Shown in pieces: positions 7,970 to 22,780 of a stretch of DNA of 64,000 nt (position 1 is its first letter; each line of letters starts with the position of its first letter). A model generated the notes under the pieces. The model saw only the letters and a program-made list of their open reading frames with translations. It did no database searches and was not told the DNA's origin. A program made the translations under genes and the position numbers. The DNA is from Staphylococcus pseudintermedius (GTDB lineage: Bacteria; Bacillota; Bacilli; Staphylococcales; Staphylococcaceae): NCBI RefSeq assembly GCF_001792775.2, contig NZ_MLGE02000014.1, positions 1-64,000 of the forward strand, read 5' to 3'.

Positions 7970-8914
7970 TCAATCTTCTTTTCTTAGACCTAAACCTAAG
8001 TCTTCTAATTTGTATTTTACTTCTTCAAGAGACTTACGACCTAAGTTACGAACTTTCATCATATCAGCCTCTGATTTGTCAGCGAGTTCTTGTACTGAGT
8101 TAATACCCGCACGTTTAAGACAGTTGTATGAACGTACAGATAAGTCTAATTCTTCAATAGACATTTCTAATACTTTTTCTTTTTGATCTTCTTCTTTTTC
8201 AATCATGATTTCTGCATTTTGTGCTTCGTCAGTTAAACCAACAAAGATGTTTAAATGCTCAGTCATAATTTTAGCAGCTAAAGATACTGACTCTTGCGGT
8301 GTAATTGAGCCATCAGTCCATACGTCTAATGTCAATTTGTCGAAGTCAGAACTTTGTCCCACACGTGTATTTTCAACTGTATAATTCACACGCTCTACTG
8401 GAGAGTATAATGAATCTACTGGAATCACACCAATTGGAAGATCACTTGAGTTATTTTGATCAGCTAATGCATACCCACGTCCTGTATTCGCAACTAAACG
8501 TAACTTAAGGTGACCACCTTTAGACACTGTCGCAATTTTAAGATCAGGGTTCAAAATTTCAACATCACTGTCATGCATGATATCTTTTGCAGTGACTTCG
8601 CCTTCTTCTTTAATATCGATTTCAAGTGTTTTATCCTCTTCAGAATAAATCTTAAGTGCTAACTTTTTAATATTCATCACAATTGTAGAAACATCTTCAA
8701 CGACATGATCAATTGCAGAGAATTCGTGTAACACACCTTCAATTTCGATATACTTCACAGCCGCACCTGGTAATGATGATAGTAGGATACGACGTAAGGA
8801 GTTTCCTAGTGTAGTACCATAACCACGCTCTAATGGTTCAACAACGAACTTACCGAATTTAGCATCATCACTAACTTCAATTGTCTCAATTCTAGGTTTC
8901 TCAATTTCAATCAT
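7970..8914 (-). CDS. rpoA: RNA polymerase subunit alpha
   Basis: 314 residues. The N-terminal domain (1-~230) dimerises and nucleates core assembly ([15 protein letters not shown]). The C-terminal domain (~250-310), with the helix-hairpin-helix segment [13 protein letters not shown], contacts UP elements and activators. ATG at 8914 follows AGGAGG. A 74-nt gap separates it from rpsK, longer than other gaps here. Confidence 0.98.
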   Translation of the reverse strand: MIEIEKPRIETIEVSDDAKFGKFVVEPLERGYGTTLGNSLRRILLSSLPGAAVKYIEIEGVLHEFSAIDHVVEDVSTIVMNIKKLALKIYSEEDKTLEIDIKEEGEVTAKDIMHDSDVEILNPDLKIATVSKGGHLKLRLVANTGRGYALADQNNSSDLPIGVIPVDSLYSPVERVNYTVENTRVGQSSDFDKLTLDVWTDGSITPQESVSLAAKIMTEHLNIFVGLTDEAQNAEIMIEKEEDQKEKVLEMSIEELDLSVRSYNCLKRAGINSVQELADKSEADMMKVRNLGRKSLEEVKYKLEDLGLGLRKED

Positions 8915-8988
8915 TTACATATCCTCCTTAAGTACGTCGACTTGCATAACTTTAAATTCAAGTGATTTGTGACAAAACGAAAATTTAA

Positions 8989-9378
8989 TTATACGCGACG
9001 ACGTTTTGGTGGACGGCAACCATTATGTGGAACTGGAGTAACGTCTTTAATCGCTGTTACTTCTAAACCTGCTGATTGTAACGCACGGATCGCTGACTCA
9101 CGACCTGGGCCAGGGCCTTTTACAGTTACTTCAACTGATTTTAAACCATGCTCCATCGCTGCTTTTGAAGCTGTTTCAGAAGCCATTTGTGCTGCGAATG
9201 GTGTAGATTTTTTAGAACCTTTAAAACCAAGCGCACCTGCAGATGACCATGATAAAGCATTACCGAATTCATCTGTAATTGTTACGATTGTATTATTGAA
9301 TGTTGAACGGATATGAGCCACACCGTTTTCAATATTCTTTTTCACTCTACGTTTACGTGATACTTGTTTACGTGCCAT
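8989..9378 (-). CDS. rpsK: 30S ribosomal protein S11
   Basis: 129 residues, platform protein of the small subunit, with the conserved NNTIVTITD and the C-terminal [12 protein letters not shown]. Good RBS (AGGAGG); 24 nt after rpsM. Confidence 0.98.
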   Translation of the reverse strand: MARKQVSRKRRVKKNIENGVAHIRSTFNNTIVTITDEFGNALSWSSAGALGFKGSKKSTPFAAQMASETASKAAMEHGLKSVEVTVKGPGPGRESAIRALQSAGLEVTAIKDVTPVPHNGCRPPKRRRV

Positions 9379-9402
9379 AGTATAATTTGCCTCCTTTACC
9401 TA

Positions 9403-9768
9403 TTATTTTTTCTTGTTAGCTACAGTTTTAACTGGGCCTTTACGCGTACGAGCGTTGTTTTTAGTTTTTTGACCGTTAACTGGTAAACCACGACGGTGGC
9501 GGATACCACGGTAAGATGAGATTTCCATCAAACGTTTGATGTTTAAGTTTGTTTCACGGCGTAAGTCACCTTCAACTTTATAACCGTCTACAACTTCACG
9601 AATACGACCTAACTCATCGTCAGTAAGGTCTTTAACACGTGTATCTTCTGAAACGTTTGCTTCTGAAAGGATCTTTTGTGCTGATGTTTTACCGATACCG
9701 TAGATATAAGTTAATGAGATTACTACGCGTTTATCACGTGGGATATCAATTCCTGCAATACGTGCCAT
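9403..9768 (-). CDS. rpsM: 30S ribosomal protein S13
   Basis: 121 residues beginning [15 protein letters not shown]; contains the YIYGIG motif and basic tail (KTVANKKK) of S13, which bridges the 30S head to the 50S subunit. 23 nt after rpmJ. Confidence 0.98.
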   Translation of the reverse strand: MARIAGIDIPRDKRVVISLTYIYGIGKTSAQKILSEANVSEDTRVKDLTDDELGRIREVVDGYKVEGDLRRETNLNIKRLMEISSYRGIRHRRGLPVNGQKTKNNARTRKGPVKTVANKKK

Positions 9769-9791
9769 TATAATTTACACCTCTCTTTTAA

Positions 9792-10155
<364 letters not shown>

Positions 10156-10243
10156 TTGGAATAACGCCTCCCTTTTGTTGTAAGGATATAGAATATTTAT
10201 TCATGAACGGTCTACTTTAGTTATACTCACTTTTACACAATCG

Positions 10244-10272
10244 TTATAAAGCCTTGTCACCATAAAAATCAA
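10244..10272 (-). promoter_or_regulatory. Internal SigA-like promoter upstream of infA
   Basis: Minus strand: TTGATT (10267-10272), 17-nt spacer, TTATAA (10244-10249), in the 166-nt gap between adk and infA. It would let infA-rpmJ-rpsM-rpsK-rpoA-rplQ be expressed apart from the upstream spc genes. Confidence 0.5.
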
Positions 10273-10321
10273 TTTATGCTATCAAAGTTAACGACTGATT
10301 CAAAATGATCTCACCAAGCCG

Positions 10322-12284
<1,963 letters not shown>

Positions 12285-12285
<1 letters not shown>

Positions 12286-12725
12286 TAGATCACCTCTTGT
12301 GCTCCGCCTTTCGCTTCAATAGCGGCTTTAGCTGAAGCTGAGAATTTGTGTGCTTTAACAGTTAATTTCTTTTCTAATGAACCATTACCTAAAACTTTAA
12401 TGCCAGCTTTTTCATTCTTAACTACGCCTGTTTCGATTAATAACTCAGGTGTTACCTCAGTACCATCTTCAAATTGATTAAGTTGGTCCAAGTTAACGAT
12501 AGCGTATTCTTTACGGTTGATGTTTGTGAAACCACGTTTTGGAATACGACGGAATAATGGTAATTGACCACCTTCGAAACCTGGTCTTACGCCACCACCT
12601 GAACGTGCTTTTTGACCTTTTTGACCACGACCACTTGTTTTACCGTTACCAGTACCTGCACCACGGCCGACACGGTTACGTAATTTACGTGATCCTTCTG
12701 ATGGTTTTAATTCATGTAATTTCAT
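12285..12725 (-). CDS. rplO: 50S ribosomal protein L15
   Basis: 146 residues; glycine/arginine-rich N-terminal tail ([18 protein letters not shown]) that threads into 23S rRNA, followed by a globular domain. Followed directly by secY with a 1-nt overlap. Confidence 0.98.
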
Positions 12726-12741
12726 TTTGGCACCTCCTTAA

Positions 12742-12921
12742 TTATTTTTCTTCTACTGATACTAAGTGACTTACTTTGTTAATTTGTCCACGAATTGCTG
12801 CGTTGTCTTCAACTGTAACAGATGAATTGACCTTACCTAGGCCAAGTGCTTTAACTGTTTTACGTTGTGTTTCTGGACGCCCAATAACGCTTTTAGTGAG
12901 GGTGATTTGTAATTTAGCCAT
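12742..12921 (-). CDS. rpmD: 50S ribosomal protein L30
   Basis: 59 residues beginning [16 protein letters not shown] and ending VSVEEK. Short-form bacterial L30. AGGAGG upstream of the ATG at 12921; lies 16 nt after rpsE and 16 nt before rplO, its conserved place. Confidence 0.97.
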   Translation of the reverse strand: MAKLQITLTKSVIGRPETQRKTVKALGLGKVNSSVTVEDNAAIRGQINKVSHLVSVEEK

Positions 12922-12937
12922 TTATCTGTTTCCCTCC

Positions 12938-13438
12938 TTAATTGTATAATTCTTCTACTGTTTTGCCGCGTAAACGCGCAACATCTTCAGCATTTTTTAA
13001 GTTTTTCAAACCATTGATTGTCGCACGAACCATGTTGATTGGTGTATTTGAACCTAATGATTTACTTAAGATATCAGTGATACCTGCAAGCTCTAATACG
13101 GCACGAACTGGTCCACCTGCGATAACACCTGTACCAGGTGCTGCTGGTTTCATTAAAACACTTCCTGAACCGAAACGTCCAGTGATTGTGTGTGGTGTAG
13201 TACCGTCAACACGAGTAACTGTAATTAAATCTTTTTTCGCAGCTTCTACTGCTTTTTTGATTGCCTCAGGTACCTCTTGTGCTTTACCAGTACCGAATCC
13301 AACGCGACCATTTTTGTCACCTACTACTACAAGTGCAGTAAAACGGAAACGACGTCCACCTTTTACAACTTTAGCAACACGGTTAATCGTAACAACGCGT
13401 TCTTCAAATTCTTTAACTTCTTCTTCTCTACGAGCCAT
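12938..13438 (-). CDS. rpsE: 30S ribosomal protein S5
   Basis: 166 residues; the N-terminal double-stranded-RNA-binding-like fold contains [18 protein letters not shown], and the C-terminal fold contains [11 protein letters not shown]5 affects decoding fidelity and is the spectinomycin-resistance site; the N-terminal loop (VAKVVKGGR) looks wild type. Confidence 0.98.
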   Translation of the reverse strand: MARREEEVKEFEERVVTINRVAKVVKGGRRFRFTALVVVGDKNGRVGFGTGKAQEVPEAIKKAVEAAKKDLITVTRVDGTTPHTITGRFGSGSVLMKPAAPGTGVIAGGPVRAVLELAGITDILSKSLGSNTPINMVRATINGLKNLKNAEDVARLRGKTVEELYN

Positions 13439-13460
13439 TTATATTGTCCCTCCTTTTAGA

Positions 13461-13820
13461 TTAAAATTGAAGTCCATTTTCGCGAGCTGCATCTGCTAGT
13501 GCTTTCACACGTCCGTGGAATAAGTATCCTCCACGATCGAATACAACTGCTTCGATGCCTTTTTCATTTGCTTTCTTAGCAATTACTTCGCCGACTTTAG
13601 ATGCCATTTCAACTTTTGTTGTAGAAGCATCTACTTCGCTATCTTTAGTTGAAGCTTGAACTAAAGTAACGCCTTTAGTATCGTCGATGATTTGTGCATA
13701 GATGTGTTTGTTTGAACGATATACGTTTAGACGTGGCTTTTCGCTAGTACCTGACAATTTCGTACGAACACGTGCATGTCTTTTTAAACGTACTTTATTT
13801 TTATCAATTTTGCTGATCAT
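13461..13820 (-). CDS. rplR: 50S ribosomal protein L18
   Basis: 119 residues; 5S rRNA-binding protein with a basic N-terminus and the [20 protein letters not shown] segment split across its end ([17 protein letters not shown]). Follows rplF by 31 nt. Confidence 0.98.
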   Translation of the reverse strand: MISKIDKNKVRLKRHARVRTKLSGTSEKPRLNVYRSNKHIYAQIIDDTKGVTLVQASTKDSEVDASTTKVEMASKVGEVIAKKANEKGIEAVVFDRGGYLFHGRVKALADAARENGLQF

Positions 13821-13851
13821 GTCAATACTCCTTTCTTATTAGAGTGATTTA

Positions 13852-14388
13852 TTATTTACCAGTTTTACCTTCTTTACGACGTACATATTCACCTTGGTAA
13901 CGGATACCTTTACCTTTGTAAGGCTCTGGAGGACGAACGTCACGAATTTTTGATGCTGTTGCACCTACTAATTCTTTGTCGATTCCTTCAACTTTAACTG
14001 TCGTATTTTTTTCTACTGAGAAAGTGATTCCTTCAGCAGCTTCAAATTCAACTGGGTGAGAGTAACCTACGTTTAATACAAGTTTGCTACCTTGAACTTG
14101 TGCACGGTAACCAACACCGATAAGTTCAAGTGTTTTTTCGTATCCTTTAGATACACCTTGTACCATGTTATTGATTAACGCACGAGTTGTACCATGAATT
14201 GTTCTATGTTCTTTAGAATCTGATGGTCTAACAACTTCAAGTGTGTTTTCATCTTGTTTGTAAGTCATTTCTTCATTTAAAGTTTGTGATAATTCACCTT
14301 TAGGCCCTTTTACTGAAACTGTATTTCCTTCGATCGTTACAGTGACATCGCTAGGGATTTCGATAATTTTTTTACCAACACGGCTCAT
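13852..14388 (-). CDS. rplF: 50S ribosomal protein L6
   Basis: 178 residues, two homologous halves, starting [15 protein letters not shown] and ending in the basic [10 protein letters not shown]. Lies near the sarcin-ricin loop. GGAGG upstream of ATG 14388. Confidence 0.98.
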   Translation of the reverse strand: MSRVGKKIIEIPSDVTVTIEGNTVSVKGPKGELSQTLNEEMTYKQDENTLEVVRPSDSKEHRTIHGTTRALINNMVQGVSKGYEKTLELIGVGYRAQVQGSKLVLNVGYSHPVEFEAAEGITFSVEKNTTVKVEGIDKELVGATASKIRDVRPPEPYKGKGIRYQGEYVRRKEGKTGK

Positions 14389-14416
14389 GTTCTGGCACCT
14401 CCTTATTTATTTAATA

Positions 14417-14815
14417 TTACCAAATGTAAGCTAATACTTCTCCGCCTACGTTACGTTTTCTAGCTTCTTTATCAGTGATTACACCTTCAGAAGTTGAAAC
14501 TAATGCAATACCTAAACCGTTTAATACTTTAGGCACTTCGTTTGCTTTAGCATAAACACGTAAACCAGGCTTTGAAATACGTTTAAGACCAGTAATAACA
14601 CGTTCGTTATTTGAACCATATTTTAAGAATAAACGGATAACACCTTGTTTATCATCTTCGATATATTCTACATTTTTGATGAAACCTTCATTTTTAAGGA
14701 TTTCAGCAATTTCTTTTTTAATGTTTGATGCAGGTAATTCTAATTTTTCGTGACGCACCATGTTTGCGTTTCTTACACGAGTAAGCATATCTGCAATTGG
14801 ATCTGACAATGTCAT
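14417..14815 (-). CDS. rpsH: 30S ribosomal protein S8
   Basis: 132 residues, beginning [17 protein letters not shown], with the C-terminal [13 protein letters not shown] motif that binds helix 21 of 16S rRNA. In E. coli S8 represses the spc operon. Confidence 0.98.
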   Translation of the reverse strand: MTLSDPIADMLTRVRNANMVRHEKLELPASNIKKEIAEILKNEGFIKNVEYIEDDKQGVIRLFLKYGSNNERVITGLKRISKPGLRVYAKANEVPKVLNGLGIALVSTSEGVITDKEARKRNVGGEVLAYIW

Positions 14816-14845
14816 AGTTGTTGCCTCCTTTCAAGAGTTAAATTT

Positions 14846-15031
14846 TTACCAGCTAGCTTTACGTACGCCAGGAATTTGACCTTTGTAAGCTAATTCACGG
14901 AAACAAATACGGCAAAGTTTAAATTTACGATATACAGAATGTGGACGACCACAACGATCGCAACGTGTATATTCACGGACTTGGAATTTTTGTTTACGTT
15001 GTTGCTTAACAACCATTGATTTTTTAGCCAT
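14846..15031 (-). CDS. rpsZ: 30S ribosomal protein S14, zinc-binding type Z
   Basis: 61 residues with CDRCGR and CRICFREL, the two CxxC pairs of the zinc form. The zinc-free paralogue found elsewhere in staphylococci replaces it under zinc starvation; it is not in this window. Confidence 0.97.
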   Translation of the reverse strand: MAKKSMVVKQQRKQKFQVREYTRCDRCGRPHSVYRKFKLCRICFRELAYKGQIPGVRKASW

Positions 15032-15052
15032 CTAATTCGCCTCCTTTAGAGA

Positions 15053-15592
15053 TTATTTTTGAAACGGCATACCGAATTGAGTTAATAATTCACGCGCTTC
15101 TTCATCTGTGTTAGCAGTAGTAACGATAACGATATCCATACCACGTACTTTTGATACTTTATCATAGTCAATCTCAGGGAAGATTAATTGTTCTTTAACA
15201 CCTAATGTGTAGTTACCGCGACCGTCGAATGCATTTTTAGATACACCGCGGAAGTCACGTACACGTGGTAATGAAACTGAGATTAATTTATCTAAGAATT
15301 CATACATTCTTTCGCCACGTAATGTTACTTTAGCACCAATTGGCATACCTTCACGTAAACGGAATGTCGCAACTGATTTTTTCGCTTTAGTGATTAATGG
15401 TTTTTGACCAGTGATTGCAGTTAATTCTTCAACAGCGTTATCTAATACTTTTGAGTTTTGTACTGCGTCACCTACACCCATGTTCACAACAATTTTATCG
15501 ATTCTAGGTACTTCCATTACTGAGCTGTAGTTAAACTTTTTAACTAAGTTTTGTGTAACTTCTGAATTAAATTTTTCTTTTAAACGGTTCAA
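15053..15592 (-). CDS. rplE: 50S ribosomal protein L5
   Basis: 179 residues from a TTG at 15592 preceded by AAAGGAGG at 7 nt. An in-frame ATG 6 codons upstream lies before the ribosome-binding site and would make a non-conserved extension. Contains VNMGVGDAV and [14 protein letters not shown] of L5, which organises 5S rRNA and the central protuberance. Confidence 0.96.
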   Translation of the reverse strand: MNRLKEKFNSEVTQNLVKKFNYSSVMEVPRIDKIVVNMGVGDAVQNSKVLDNAVEELTAITGQKPLITKAKKSVATFRLREGMPIGAKVTLRGERMYEFLDKLISVSLPRVRDFRGVSKNAFDGRGNYTLGVKEQLIFPEIDYDKVSKVRGMDIVIVTTANTDEEARELLTQFGMPFQK

Positions 15593-15617
15593 AGTGGATC
15601 CTCCTTTCAACTAGATA

Positions 15618-15932
15618 TTAATTAGACTTAATTTCTTCGCCTGATTTTTTAGCGATTCTTACTTTTTTACCATCAACAAATTTGTAGCCTACACGTGTAG
15701 GTTCGTTTGTTTTAGGGTCTAATATTTGTACGTTAGAAACATGAATTGCTGCTTCAGTTTCTAAGATTCCACCTTCAGGATTCATTTGAGTTGGTTTTTG
15801 GTGTTTTTTAACGATGTTCACACCTTCCACAACGACGCGGTCTTTTTTAGGTTGAGTTGCTACAACTTTACCTGTTTTACCTTTGTCTTTACCTGCGATA
15901 ACGATTACGTTGTCACCTTTTTTGATATGCAT
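15618..15932 (-). CDS. rplX: 50S ribosomal protein L24
   Basis: 104 residues with the KOW motif [16 protein letters not shown] (6-21). Assembly initiator at the tunnel exit. Preceded by GGAGG. Confidence 0.97.
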   Translation of the reverse strand: MHIKKGDNVIVIAGKDKGKTGKVVATQPKKDRVVVEGVNIVKKHQKPTQMNPEGGILETEAAIHVSNVQILDPKTNEPTRVGYKFVDGKKVRIAKKSGEEIKSN

Positions 15933-15975
15933 GTGGGCACCTCCTTGGAATTTATTATTTATGATTTACGATCGA

Positions 15976-16636
<661 letters not shown>

Positions 16637-16661
16637 TTTAGTAACCTCCTCTTTCAATCAA

Positions 16662-16871
16662 TTATTGATTTGCTTTACCTTGTTCTAATTCTCTTTCACG
16701 TGCAACAGTTTTTAGACGTGCAATTGTTTTTCTTACTGTTTTAATTCTTGCAGTCTCTTCTAATTGACCTGTAGCTAATTGAAAGCGTAGGTTAAAAAGC
16801 TCTTCTTTTGAAGATTTGATTTGCTCTTCGATTTCTGAAGTGGTTAAGTCTCTAATTTCCTTAGCTTTCAT
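16662..16871 (-). CDS. rpmC: 50S ribosomal protein L29
   Basis: 69 residues from the ATG at 16871 ([17 protein letters not shown]), the usual length; two long helices flanking the tunnel exit, where L29 helps dock SRP. Start overlaps the rplP end by 11 nt, so translation is probably coupled. Confidence 0.97.
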   Translation of the reverse strand: MKAKEIRDLTTSEIEEQIKSSKEELFNLRFQLATGQLEETARIKTVRKTIARLKTVARERELEQGKANQ

Positions 16872-17295
16872 TTGTTTCACCACCCAATTCTTCACGTTTT
16901 ACAAACTTCGTTTTAACTGGAAGTTTGTGACTCGCTAAACGTAATGCTTCACGCGCAACTTCTTCAGATACGCCAGCAACTTCAAATAAAATACGACCTG
17001 GTTTAACAACTGCGATCCAGCCTTCAACCGCACCTTTACCAGCACCCATACGTACTTCTAAAGGTTTTTGTGTGTATGGTGTGTGAGGGAAGATTTTAAT
17101 CCAAACTTTCCCGCCACGTTTCATGTAACGTGTCATAGCAATACGAGCTGATTCGATTTGACGAGAAGTAATCCAAGATGTTGTTGTAGCTTGAATACCA
17201 TACTCACCAAATGTTACAAAGTTACCGCCTTTTGAACGACCTTTTGTATCAGGACGATGTTGACGACGATATTTTACACGCTTTGGTAGTAACAT
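16861..17295 (-). CDS. rplP: 50S ribosomal protein L16
   Basis: 144 residues beginning [15 protein letters not shown]; the GRGAGKG-type loop is [13 protein letters not shown]. Lies by the A-site tRNA. Only 2 nt after rpsC. Confidence 0.98.
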   Translation of the reverse strand: MLLPKRVKYRRQHRPDTKGRSKGGNFVTFGEYGIQATTTSWITSRQIESARIAMTRYMKRGGKVWIKIFPHTPYTQKPLEVRMGAGKGAVEGWIAVVKPGRILFEVAGVSEEVAREALRLASHKLPVKTKFVKREELGGETNES

Positions 17296-17297
17296 AA

Positions 17298-17951
17298 TTA
17301 TTTTCCTCCTTCACTATTTTTCTTAGTAGGAAGAACTTCACCACGATAGATCCACACTTTAACACCTAACTTACCATAAGTTGTGTCAGCTTCTGCATGT
17401 GCATAATCGATGTCTGCACGTAAAGTATGAAGTGGTACAGTTCCTTCTGAATATTGTTCAGCACGCGCGATGTCTGCACCGCCTAAACGACCTGAAACTT
17501 GTGTTTTGATACCTTTAGCACCTAATTTCATTGCTCTACCGATCGCTTGTTTTTGAACACGACGGAATGAAGCACGATTTTCTAATTGACGTGCAATGTT
17601 TTCAGCAACTAAACGTGCATCAAGGTCAACTTTCTTGATTTCAACTACGTTAATGTGAACTTTTTTGTCAGTAAGTTGATTTAATTTGTTGCGAAGTTTT
17701 TCGATTTCTGAACCGCCTTTACCAATTACCATACCTGGTTTACCAGTGTGAATAGCAATGTTGATGCGGTTAGCAGCACGCTCAATCTCAACGTGAGATA
17801 CTGATGCGTCTTTCAATGCTTTATCAATAAATTTACGAATTTTTAAGTCTTCATGTAAAAGTGATGCGAAATCTTTTTCAGCGTACCATTTCGCGTCCCA
17901 GTCACGGATTACACCAACACGAAGTCCGATTGGATTAATTTTTTGACCCAC
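17298..17951 (-). CDS. rpsC: 30S ribosomal protein S3
   Basis: 217 residues; KH domain with [13 protein letters not shown] in the N-terminal half, C-terminal domain with [13 protein letters not shown]. Lines the mRNA entry channel and contributes helicase activity. Confidence 0.98.
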   Translation of the reverse strand: MGQKINPIGLRVGVIRDWDAKWYAEKDFASLLHEDLKIRKFIDKALKDASVSHVEIERAANRINIAIHTGKPGMVIGKGGSEIEKLRNKLNQLTDKKVHINVVEIKKVDLDARLVAENIARQLENRASFRRVQKQAIGRAMKLGAKGIKTQVSGRLGGADIARAEQYSEGTVPLHTLRADIDYAHAEADTTYGKLGVKVWIYRGEVLPTKKNSEGGK

Positions 17952-17974
17952 GGTATTCCCTCCTTAAAATTTGA

Positions 17975-18328
17975 TTAAGCTTCTTGAGCTTCCTCTTGTC
18001 CATCACTTACTACGATAGTGATATGACTTGTTCTTTTGTTAATTGCGCTTGCACGTCCTTGTGCACGTGGACGGAAACGTTTCAATGTTGGTCCTTCGTT
18101 AGCGTATGCTTCTTTAACAACTAATTGATCAGTGTTCATACCATAGTTGTGCTCTGCATTAGCTAAAGCGGACATTAATAATTTTTCTACTACTGGAGAA
18201 GAAGCTTTATTTGTTAATTTCAAAATAGCTACTGCTTCTCTTACGTCTTTACCTCGAATGAGATCCAATACTAATCGAACTTTACGAGGTGCGATTCTGA
18301 TAGTTCTAGCAACCGCTTTTGCTTCCAT
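17975..18328 (-). CDS. rplV: 50S ribosomal protein L22
   Basis: 117 residues; the beta-hairpin that reaches into the exit tunnel carries [18 protein letters not shown], a macrolide-resistance hotspot, and looks unaltered. ATG at 18328 follows GAGGAAAT. Confidence 0.98.
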   Translation of the reverse strand: MEAKAVARTIRIAPRKVRLVLDLIRGKDVREAVAILKLTNKASSPVVEKLLMSALANAEHNYGMNTDQLVVKEAYANEGPTLKRFRPRAQGRASAINKRTSHITIVVSDGQEEAQEA

Positions 18329-18361
18329 TCGTATTTCCTCCTCTACTTACTAGAAATGGTA

Positions 18362-18640
18362 TTATCTTCTTGTTTTCTTGTCGTCTGCAGCATGTCCTTT
18401 GAAAGTACGTGTTGGAGCAAATTCACCTAATTTGTGTCCAACCATATCTTCAGTTACATATACAGGTACATGTTTACGTCCGTCATATACTGCGAATGTG
18501 TGTCCAATAAAGTTTGGGAAAATCGTTGAACGACGTGACCATGTTTTAATTACTTGCTTTTTCTCGCTATCGCCTTGAGCCTCAACCTTTTTCATTAAGT
18601 GATCATCGACGAAAGGTCCCTTTTTAATACTACGAGCCAT
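18362..18640 (-). CDS. rpsS: 30S ribosomal protein S19
   Basis: 92 residues beginning [15 protein letters not shown] with the signature [14 protein letters not shown]. 30S head protein. Confidence 0.98.
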   Translation of the reverse strand: MARSIKKGPFVDDHLMKKVEAQGDSEKKQVIKTWSRRSTIFPNFIGHTFAVYDGRKHVPVYVTEDMVGHKLGEFAPTRTFKGHAADDKKTRR

Positions 18641-18704
18641 ATTGGCGCCTCCTTTCTTATTATGTGCGTGCAGCGATTACGCCGCACACCCAAATAAGCT
18701 ATTT

Positions 18705-19538
18705 TTATTTTCTCTTGCGTCCACGTACGATAAGTTTATCTGAACGTTTTTTACCACGACGAGTTTTCTTACCAAGCGTTGGTTTACCCCATGGTGACAT
18801 TGGAGATGGACGTCCGATTGGCGCACGACCTTCACCACCACCGTGTGGGTGATCATTAGGGTTCATTACAGAACCACGGACTGTTGGGCGTTTACCTAAC
18901 CATCTAGATTTACCCGCTTTACCAATGTTAACAAGTTCGTGTTGTAAGTTACCAACTTGACCAATAGTAGCACGGCAAGTTGAAAGAATCATACGTACTT
19001 CACCAGAACGAAGTCTTACAAGTACATATTTACCTTCTTTACCTAATACTTGCGCGCTAGCACCTGCTGAACGTGCAAGCTGTCCGCCACGACCAGGTTT
19101 TAATTCGATATTGTGGATAACTGAACCTACAGGAATGTCTTTTAATGGAAGTGCGTTTCCGACTTTAATGTCTGCCTCAGAACCACTTTCAATGATTTGA
19201 CCTACTTCTAAGCCTTTAGGTGCAATGATGTAGCGTTTTTCACCATCTGCATATACGATTAATGCAATGTTTGCTGATCTGTTTGGATCATATTGGATTG
19301 AATCCACTTTACCAGGAATTCCATCTTTATTACGTTTGAAATCAATAACACGGTATTGACGTTTGTGTCCGCCACCATGATGACGTACAGTCAATTTACC
19401 TTGGTTATTACGACCCGCTTTTTTCGGTAGCGGTTGTAATAATGACTTTTCAGGCTCAGATTTTGTGATCTCAGCAAAATCTAATGTAGTCATATTACGA
19501 CGACCATTTGTAATTGGCTTGTAATGTTTAAGAGCCAT
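18705..19538 (-). CDS. rplB: 50S ribosomal protein L2
   Basis: 277 residues. The histidine essential for peptidyl transfer lies in the conserved [13 protein letters not shown] segment. Largest r-protein of the operon; 64-nt gap to rpsS. Confidence 0.98.
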   Translation of the reverse strand: MALKHYKPITNGRRNMTTLDFAEITKSEPEKSLLQPLPKKAGRNNQGKLTVRHHGGGHKRQYRVIDFKRNKDGIPGKVDSIQYDPNRSANIALIVYADGEKRYIIAPKGLEVGQIIESGSEADIKVGNALPLKDIPVGSVIHNIELKPGRGGQLARSAGASAQVLGKEGKYVLVRLRSGEVRMILSTCRATIGQVGNLQHELVNIGKAGKSRWLGKRPTVRGSVMNPNDHPHGGGEGRAPIGRPSPMSPWGKPTLGKKTRRGKKRSDKLIVRGRKRK

Positions 19539-19569
19539 TGTCGCTTACCTCCTTATTGGTATTTAGTTT

Positions 19570-19845
19570 TTAGTTAAATAAGTCGATTTGACCTTCTTTT
19601 AATGTCACAATCGCTTTACGACGTTTGTTTGTATAGCCTTGATAACGGCCCATACGTTTTTTCTTTGGTTTATAGTTGATAATGTTGACATTAGCAACTT
19701 TTACTTCAAAGATTTCTTCCACTGCTTTTTTCACTTCTGTTTTGTTAGCACGTACGTCTACATCAAAAGTGTATTTATCTTCAGCCATAGCTGCAGATGA
19801 TTTCTCAGTGATTACGGGGCGCTTTAGAATGTCTCTAGCTTCCAT
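19570..19845 (-). CDS. rplW: 50S ribosomal protein L23
   Basis: 91 residues beginning [16 protein letters not shown]. Main docking point of trigger factor and SRP at the tunnel exit. Its ATG shares one base with the rplD stop codon. Confidence 0.98.
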   Translation of the reverse strand: MEARDILKRPVITEKSSAAMAEDKYTFDVDVRANKTEVKKAVEEIFEVKVANVNIINYKPKKKRMGRYQGYTNKRRKAIVTLKEGQIDLFN

Positions 19846-20468
19846 TATCCGAGCACCTCCTCAACTTTTTTAGCTGCTTCTTGAGTGATTAATACGCTGT
19901 CTGCGTGAGTTAACTCTAATACGTTTAAACCTTCTGGTGTTGTGATTGTTACACCTGGAATGTTACGTGCTGATAATTCAACATTTACATCTTCCCCAAC
20001 TGTTACAACTAACACTTTTTTAGGTAATTCTAAGTTTGTTAAAGTTGTTTTGAATTCTTTTGTTTTTGGTGCTTCTAAGTTAAAACTATCAACAATTTTG
20101 AATCCATTTTCTTGTACTTTGTAAGAAAGTGCAGAACGTAATGCTAAACGACGCATTTTCTTAGGCATTTTGTAGCCATAGCTTCTTGGTGTTGGACCGA
20201 ATACGATACCACCACCACGCCATTGTGGCGCACGGATTGTACCTTGACGCGCACGTCCTGTACCTTTTTGTCTCCATGGTTTACGTCCACCGCCACGAAC
20301 AGCTGAACGGTTTTTTACCGCGTGTGTACCTTGGCGTAATGAAGCACGTTGTAAGTTAATTGCTTCGAATAAAACATCATTATTTGGTTCAATCCCGAAT
20401 ACTGAGTCGCTAAGTTCTACTGTACCAGCTTTTGAACCGTCAACTTTATATACATCATAATTTGCCAT
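19845..20468 (-). CDS. rplD: 50S ribosomal protein L4
   Basis: 207 residues; the extended tunnel loop contains [15 protein letters not shown] (macrolide-resistance region) and looks normal. In E. coli L4 also represses the S10 operon; that mechanism is not assumed here. Confidence 0.98.
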   Translation of the reverse strand: MANYDVYKVDGSKAGTVELSDSVFGIEPNNDVLFEAINLQRASLRQGTHAVKNRSAVRGGGRKPWRQKGTGRARQGTIRAPQWRGGGIVFGPTPRSYGYKMPKKMRRLALRSALSYKVQENGFKIVDSFNLEAPKTKEFKTTLTNLELPKKVLVVTVGEDVNVELSARNIPGVTITTPEGLNVLELTHADSVLITQEAAKKVEEVLG

Positions 20469-20494
20469 TATGCATTTCCTCCTTTCGCTACTAA

Positions 20495-21154
20495 TTATTT
20501 GTTAGCTTTGATTGCTGATTGGATTTGTACAAAACCTTTTTTAGGTCCAGGTACATTACCTTTAACTAAAATTACGTTGTTTTCCGTATCAACTTGAACA
20601 ACTTCTAAGTTTTGAACAGTTACTGTATTACCACCCATACGACCTGGTAATTTTTGCCCTTTGAATACGCGTGATGCATCTGATGCCATCCCGATAGAAC
20701 CTGGTGCTCTGTGGAAATGAGAACCATGAGACATAGGTCCACGTGATTGGTTATGACGTTTGATTGCACCTTGGAAACCTTTACCTTTTGAAGTTCCTGT
20801 TACGTCAATAATGTCGCCAACTTCAAATGTATCTACTGAGACTTCTTGACCTACTTCGTAATCATCAACATTAACGTTTCTGAATTCACGAATGAAGCGC
20901 TTAGGTGCTGCGTCAGCCTTTTTAGCATGACCTTCAGCTGCTTTAGTCGCATATTTATTAGTTTTTCTACCTTTTTTGTATGCTTCTTTGTTTTCAAAAC
21001 CAATTTGGATTGCGTTGTAACCGTCAACCTCTACAGTTTTCTTTTGTAATACTACGTTTTCTTTAGCTTCTACTACTGTAACTGGGATTAATTCACCGTT
21101 CTCACCGAACACTTGAGTCATCCCGATTTTTCTTCCTAAGATTCCTTTGGTCAT
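20495..21154 (-). CDS. rplC: 50S ribosomal protein L3
   Basis: 219 residues beginning [16 protein letters not shown]; the W-finger region [16 protein letters not shown] lies near the peptidyl-transferase centre (linezolid/tiamulin resistance site). AGGAGG precedes ATG 21154. Confidence 0.98.
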   Translation of the reverse strand: MTKGILGRKIGMTQVFGENGELIPVTVVEAKENVVLQKKTVEVDGYNAIQIGFENKEAYKKGRKTNKYATKAAEGHAKKADAAPKRFIREFRNVNVDDYEVGQEVSVDTFEVGDIIDVTGTSKGKGFQGAIKRHNQSRGPMSHGSHFHRAPGSIGMASDASRVFKGQKLPGRMGGNTVTVQNLEVVQVDTENNVILVKGNVPGPKKGFVQIQSAIKANK

Positions 21155-21181
21155 CGAAAGTCCACCTCCTAAAATTTTCTA

Positions 21182-21624
<443 letters not shown>

Positions 21625-21653
21625 ATGATACATGAAATGTGTTCACTTCGCAA
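21625..21653 (-). promoter_or_regulatory. SigA promoter P2 of the S10 operon
   Basis: Minus strand: TTGCGA (21648-21653), 17-nt spacer, TATCAT (21625-21630). The -10 is the same as at the rplM promoter. Confidence 0.65.
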
Positions 21654-21697
21654 CTATTTATACAAAGTTTTTTTATGTCTAATTCACATACCTCATC

Positions 21698-21726
21698 ATT
21701 TTACTTGATATATGCTTTAAGTTCAA
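21698..21726 (-). promoter_or_regulatory. SigA promoter P1 of the S10 operon
   Basis: Minus strand: TTGAAC (21721-21726), 17-nt spacer, TAAAAT (21698-21703), about 73 nt upstream of P2. Confidence 0.6.
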
Positions 21727-21838
21727 TAGCTTAGAGAGATTTTTTCAAATTTAATCTTACATTTTGTTTCTTATCATTTAAACAATTATAATAATGGTAA
21801 ATCTTTTTTCCATTGTGATATGATAATCCGACAAAATG

Positions 21839-21868
21839 TTGAGGCACTGCATTAAAACTTTCTATATT
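21839..21868 (+). promoter_or_regulatory. Putative promoter of the membrane-protein gene at 21954
   Basis: TTGAGG (21839-21844), 18-nt spacer, TATATT (21863-21868), about 85 nt before the start codon and divergent from the S10 promoters. Confidence 0.4.
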
Positions 21869-21953
21869 ATATAGTGTAGAATAGTTACAATGTATCCCCA
21901 CATCGCAAGCGTCGTTTTAGGCGTTTGATTAAATCATTAAGGAGTTGCTTATT

Positions 21954-22340
21954 TTGACGAGAAATTCTAAAACAGCTTTAGTTATACTATCTATCATTGC
22001 ACTTGTTTCTGAGTTCATTACTGGCTTTCCCCTTCTAGGTGGTTGGTATGTTCTTGCACTAGGTTGGCAGCCACTCGCATTTAATGCATTTATCTATTTA
22101 ATTATGGTGCTTATCTTTATTTTCAATCGCCAAAATACGATTCGTCCTATGCTACTTATCCCAGCTGGCGGTATCATTGCAAGTGCCCTTGCGGTGATTC
22201 CTTTTGTAGGTATGATTTTGCATTGGATTATGTTCGTATTAATGATCTTCTTACTGATTGTATTATTCGTAACCCCTGTTTATCTTAAAGCTTCATATAC
22301 GCGTTATACGCATTCTGAACGTGATCATAAACGTTATTAA
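21954..22340 (+). CDS. Small four-span membrane protein of unknown function
   Basis: 128 residues from a TTG at 21954 with AAGGAG 8 nt upstream; an earlier in-frame TTG at 21945 overlaps that site. Four hydrophobic segments at about 5-24, 33-55, 63-85 and 87-110, and a short charged C-terminus rich in H, R and Y (YTRYTHSERDHKRY). No catalytic motif is visible and I do not recognise the family. A hypothetical membrane protein is usual beside rpsJ in staphylococci. Confidence 0.7.
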   Translation: MTRNSKTALVILSIIALVSEFITGFPLLGGWYVLALGWQPLAFNAFIYLIMVLIFIFNRQNTIRPMLLIPAGGIIASALAVIPFVGMILHWIMFVLMIFLLIVLFVTPVYLKASYTRYTHSERDHKRY

Positions 22341-22352
22341 ATTATTTCATGG

Positions 22353-22780
22353 GGATTGAAAAAATATTGATGCTATTGTTGCAGCAGTTTGTTTAACTTG
22401 TTCTCAATGATTTCTGACTTTGATTACGTTTTCGTCTTCGCTTTCCGGGGGACTGGCCCTTCAATTCAATTCTGCTTGATTGAAGCACACATGAGATGGA
22501 AGTCGAATGAGATTTTGGGAGCAGTACAGAAATCTCCTGTGTCACAAAGATTTCATTTTACTGCCCCCGCAATGATGACTAGACTTCACAAAAGAGAGCG
22601 TATTGAGAAGCCAAACCACTACTGCGATAAACTGTAACCACTTTTAAAGTAAAGAAGTAACTGCTAGCAGTATACAGTCATTCCCACAGACGACTCAGCC
22701 TTCTGGGCAATCATACAGTAATCATTTTGAGGGCAAGTTAATAAAAGCAAGAAAACGATAGTATCATTTTTTAATATCCC
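22353..22780. repeat. Long-hairpin intergenic element (copy A)
   Basis: The outer arms (ATTGATGCTATTGTTGCAGC near 22370 and its imperfect complement ending near 22780) can fold into a long stem. Inside is a 61-base core at 22652-22712 (GACTCAGCCTTCTGGGCAA at its end) that recurs at 37909-37969. Copy A also carries about 250 extra bases in the loop. No protein is supported. The element may act as a terminator or encode a structured RNA, but both are inference. Confidence 0.7.

Noticed and set aside
12942..13499. Long open frames on the plus strand opposite rpsE/rplR, and others across the ribosomal operon
   Set aside because: They mirror codon structure of strongly conserved genes on the other strand, have no ribosome-binding site and encode no known motif.
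22389..22637. 82-codon frame on the plus strand in the gap before the intron
   Set aside because: It sits in the loop of the hairpin element, lacks a ribosome-binding site and has no family resemblance.
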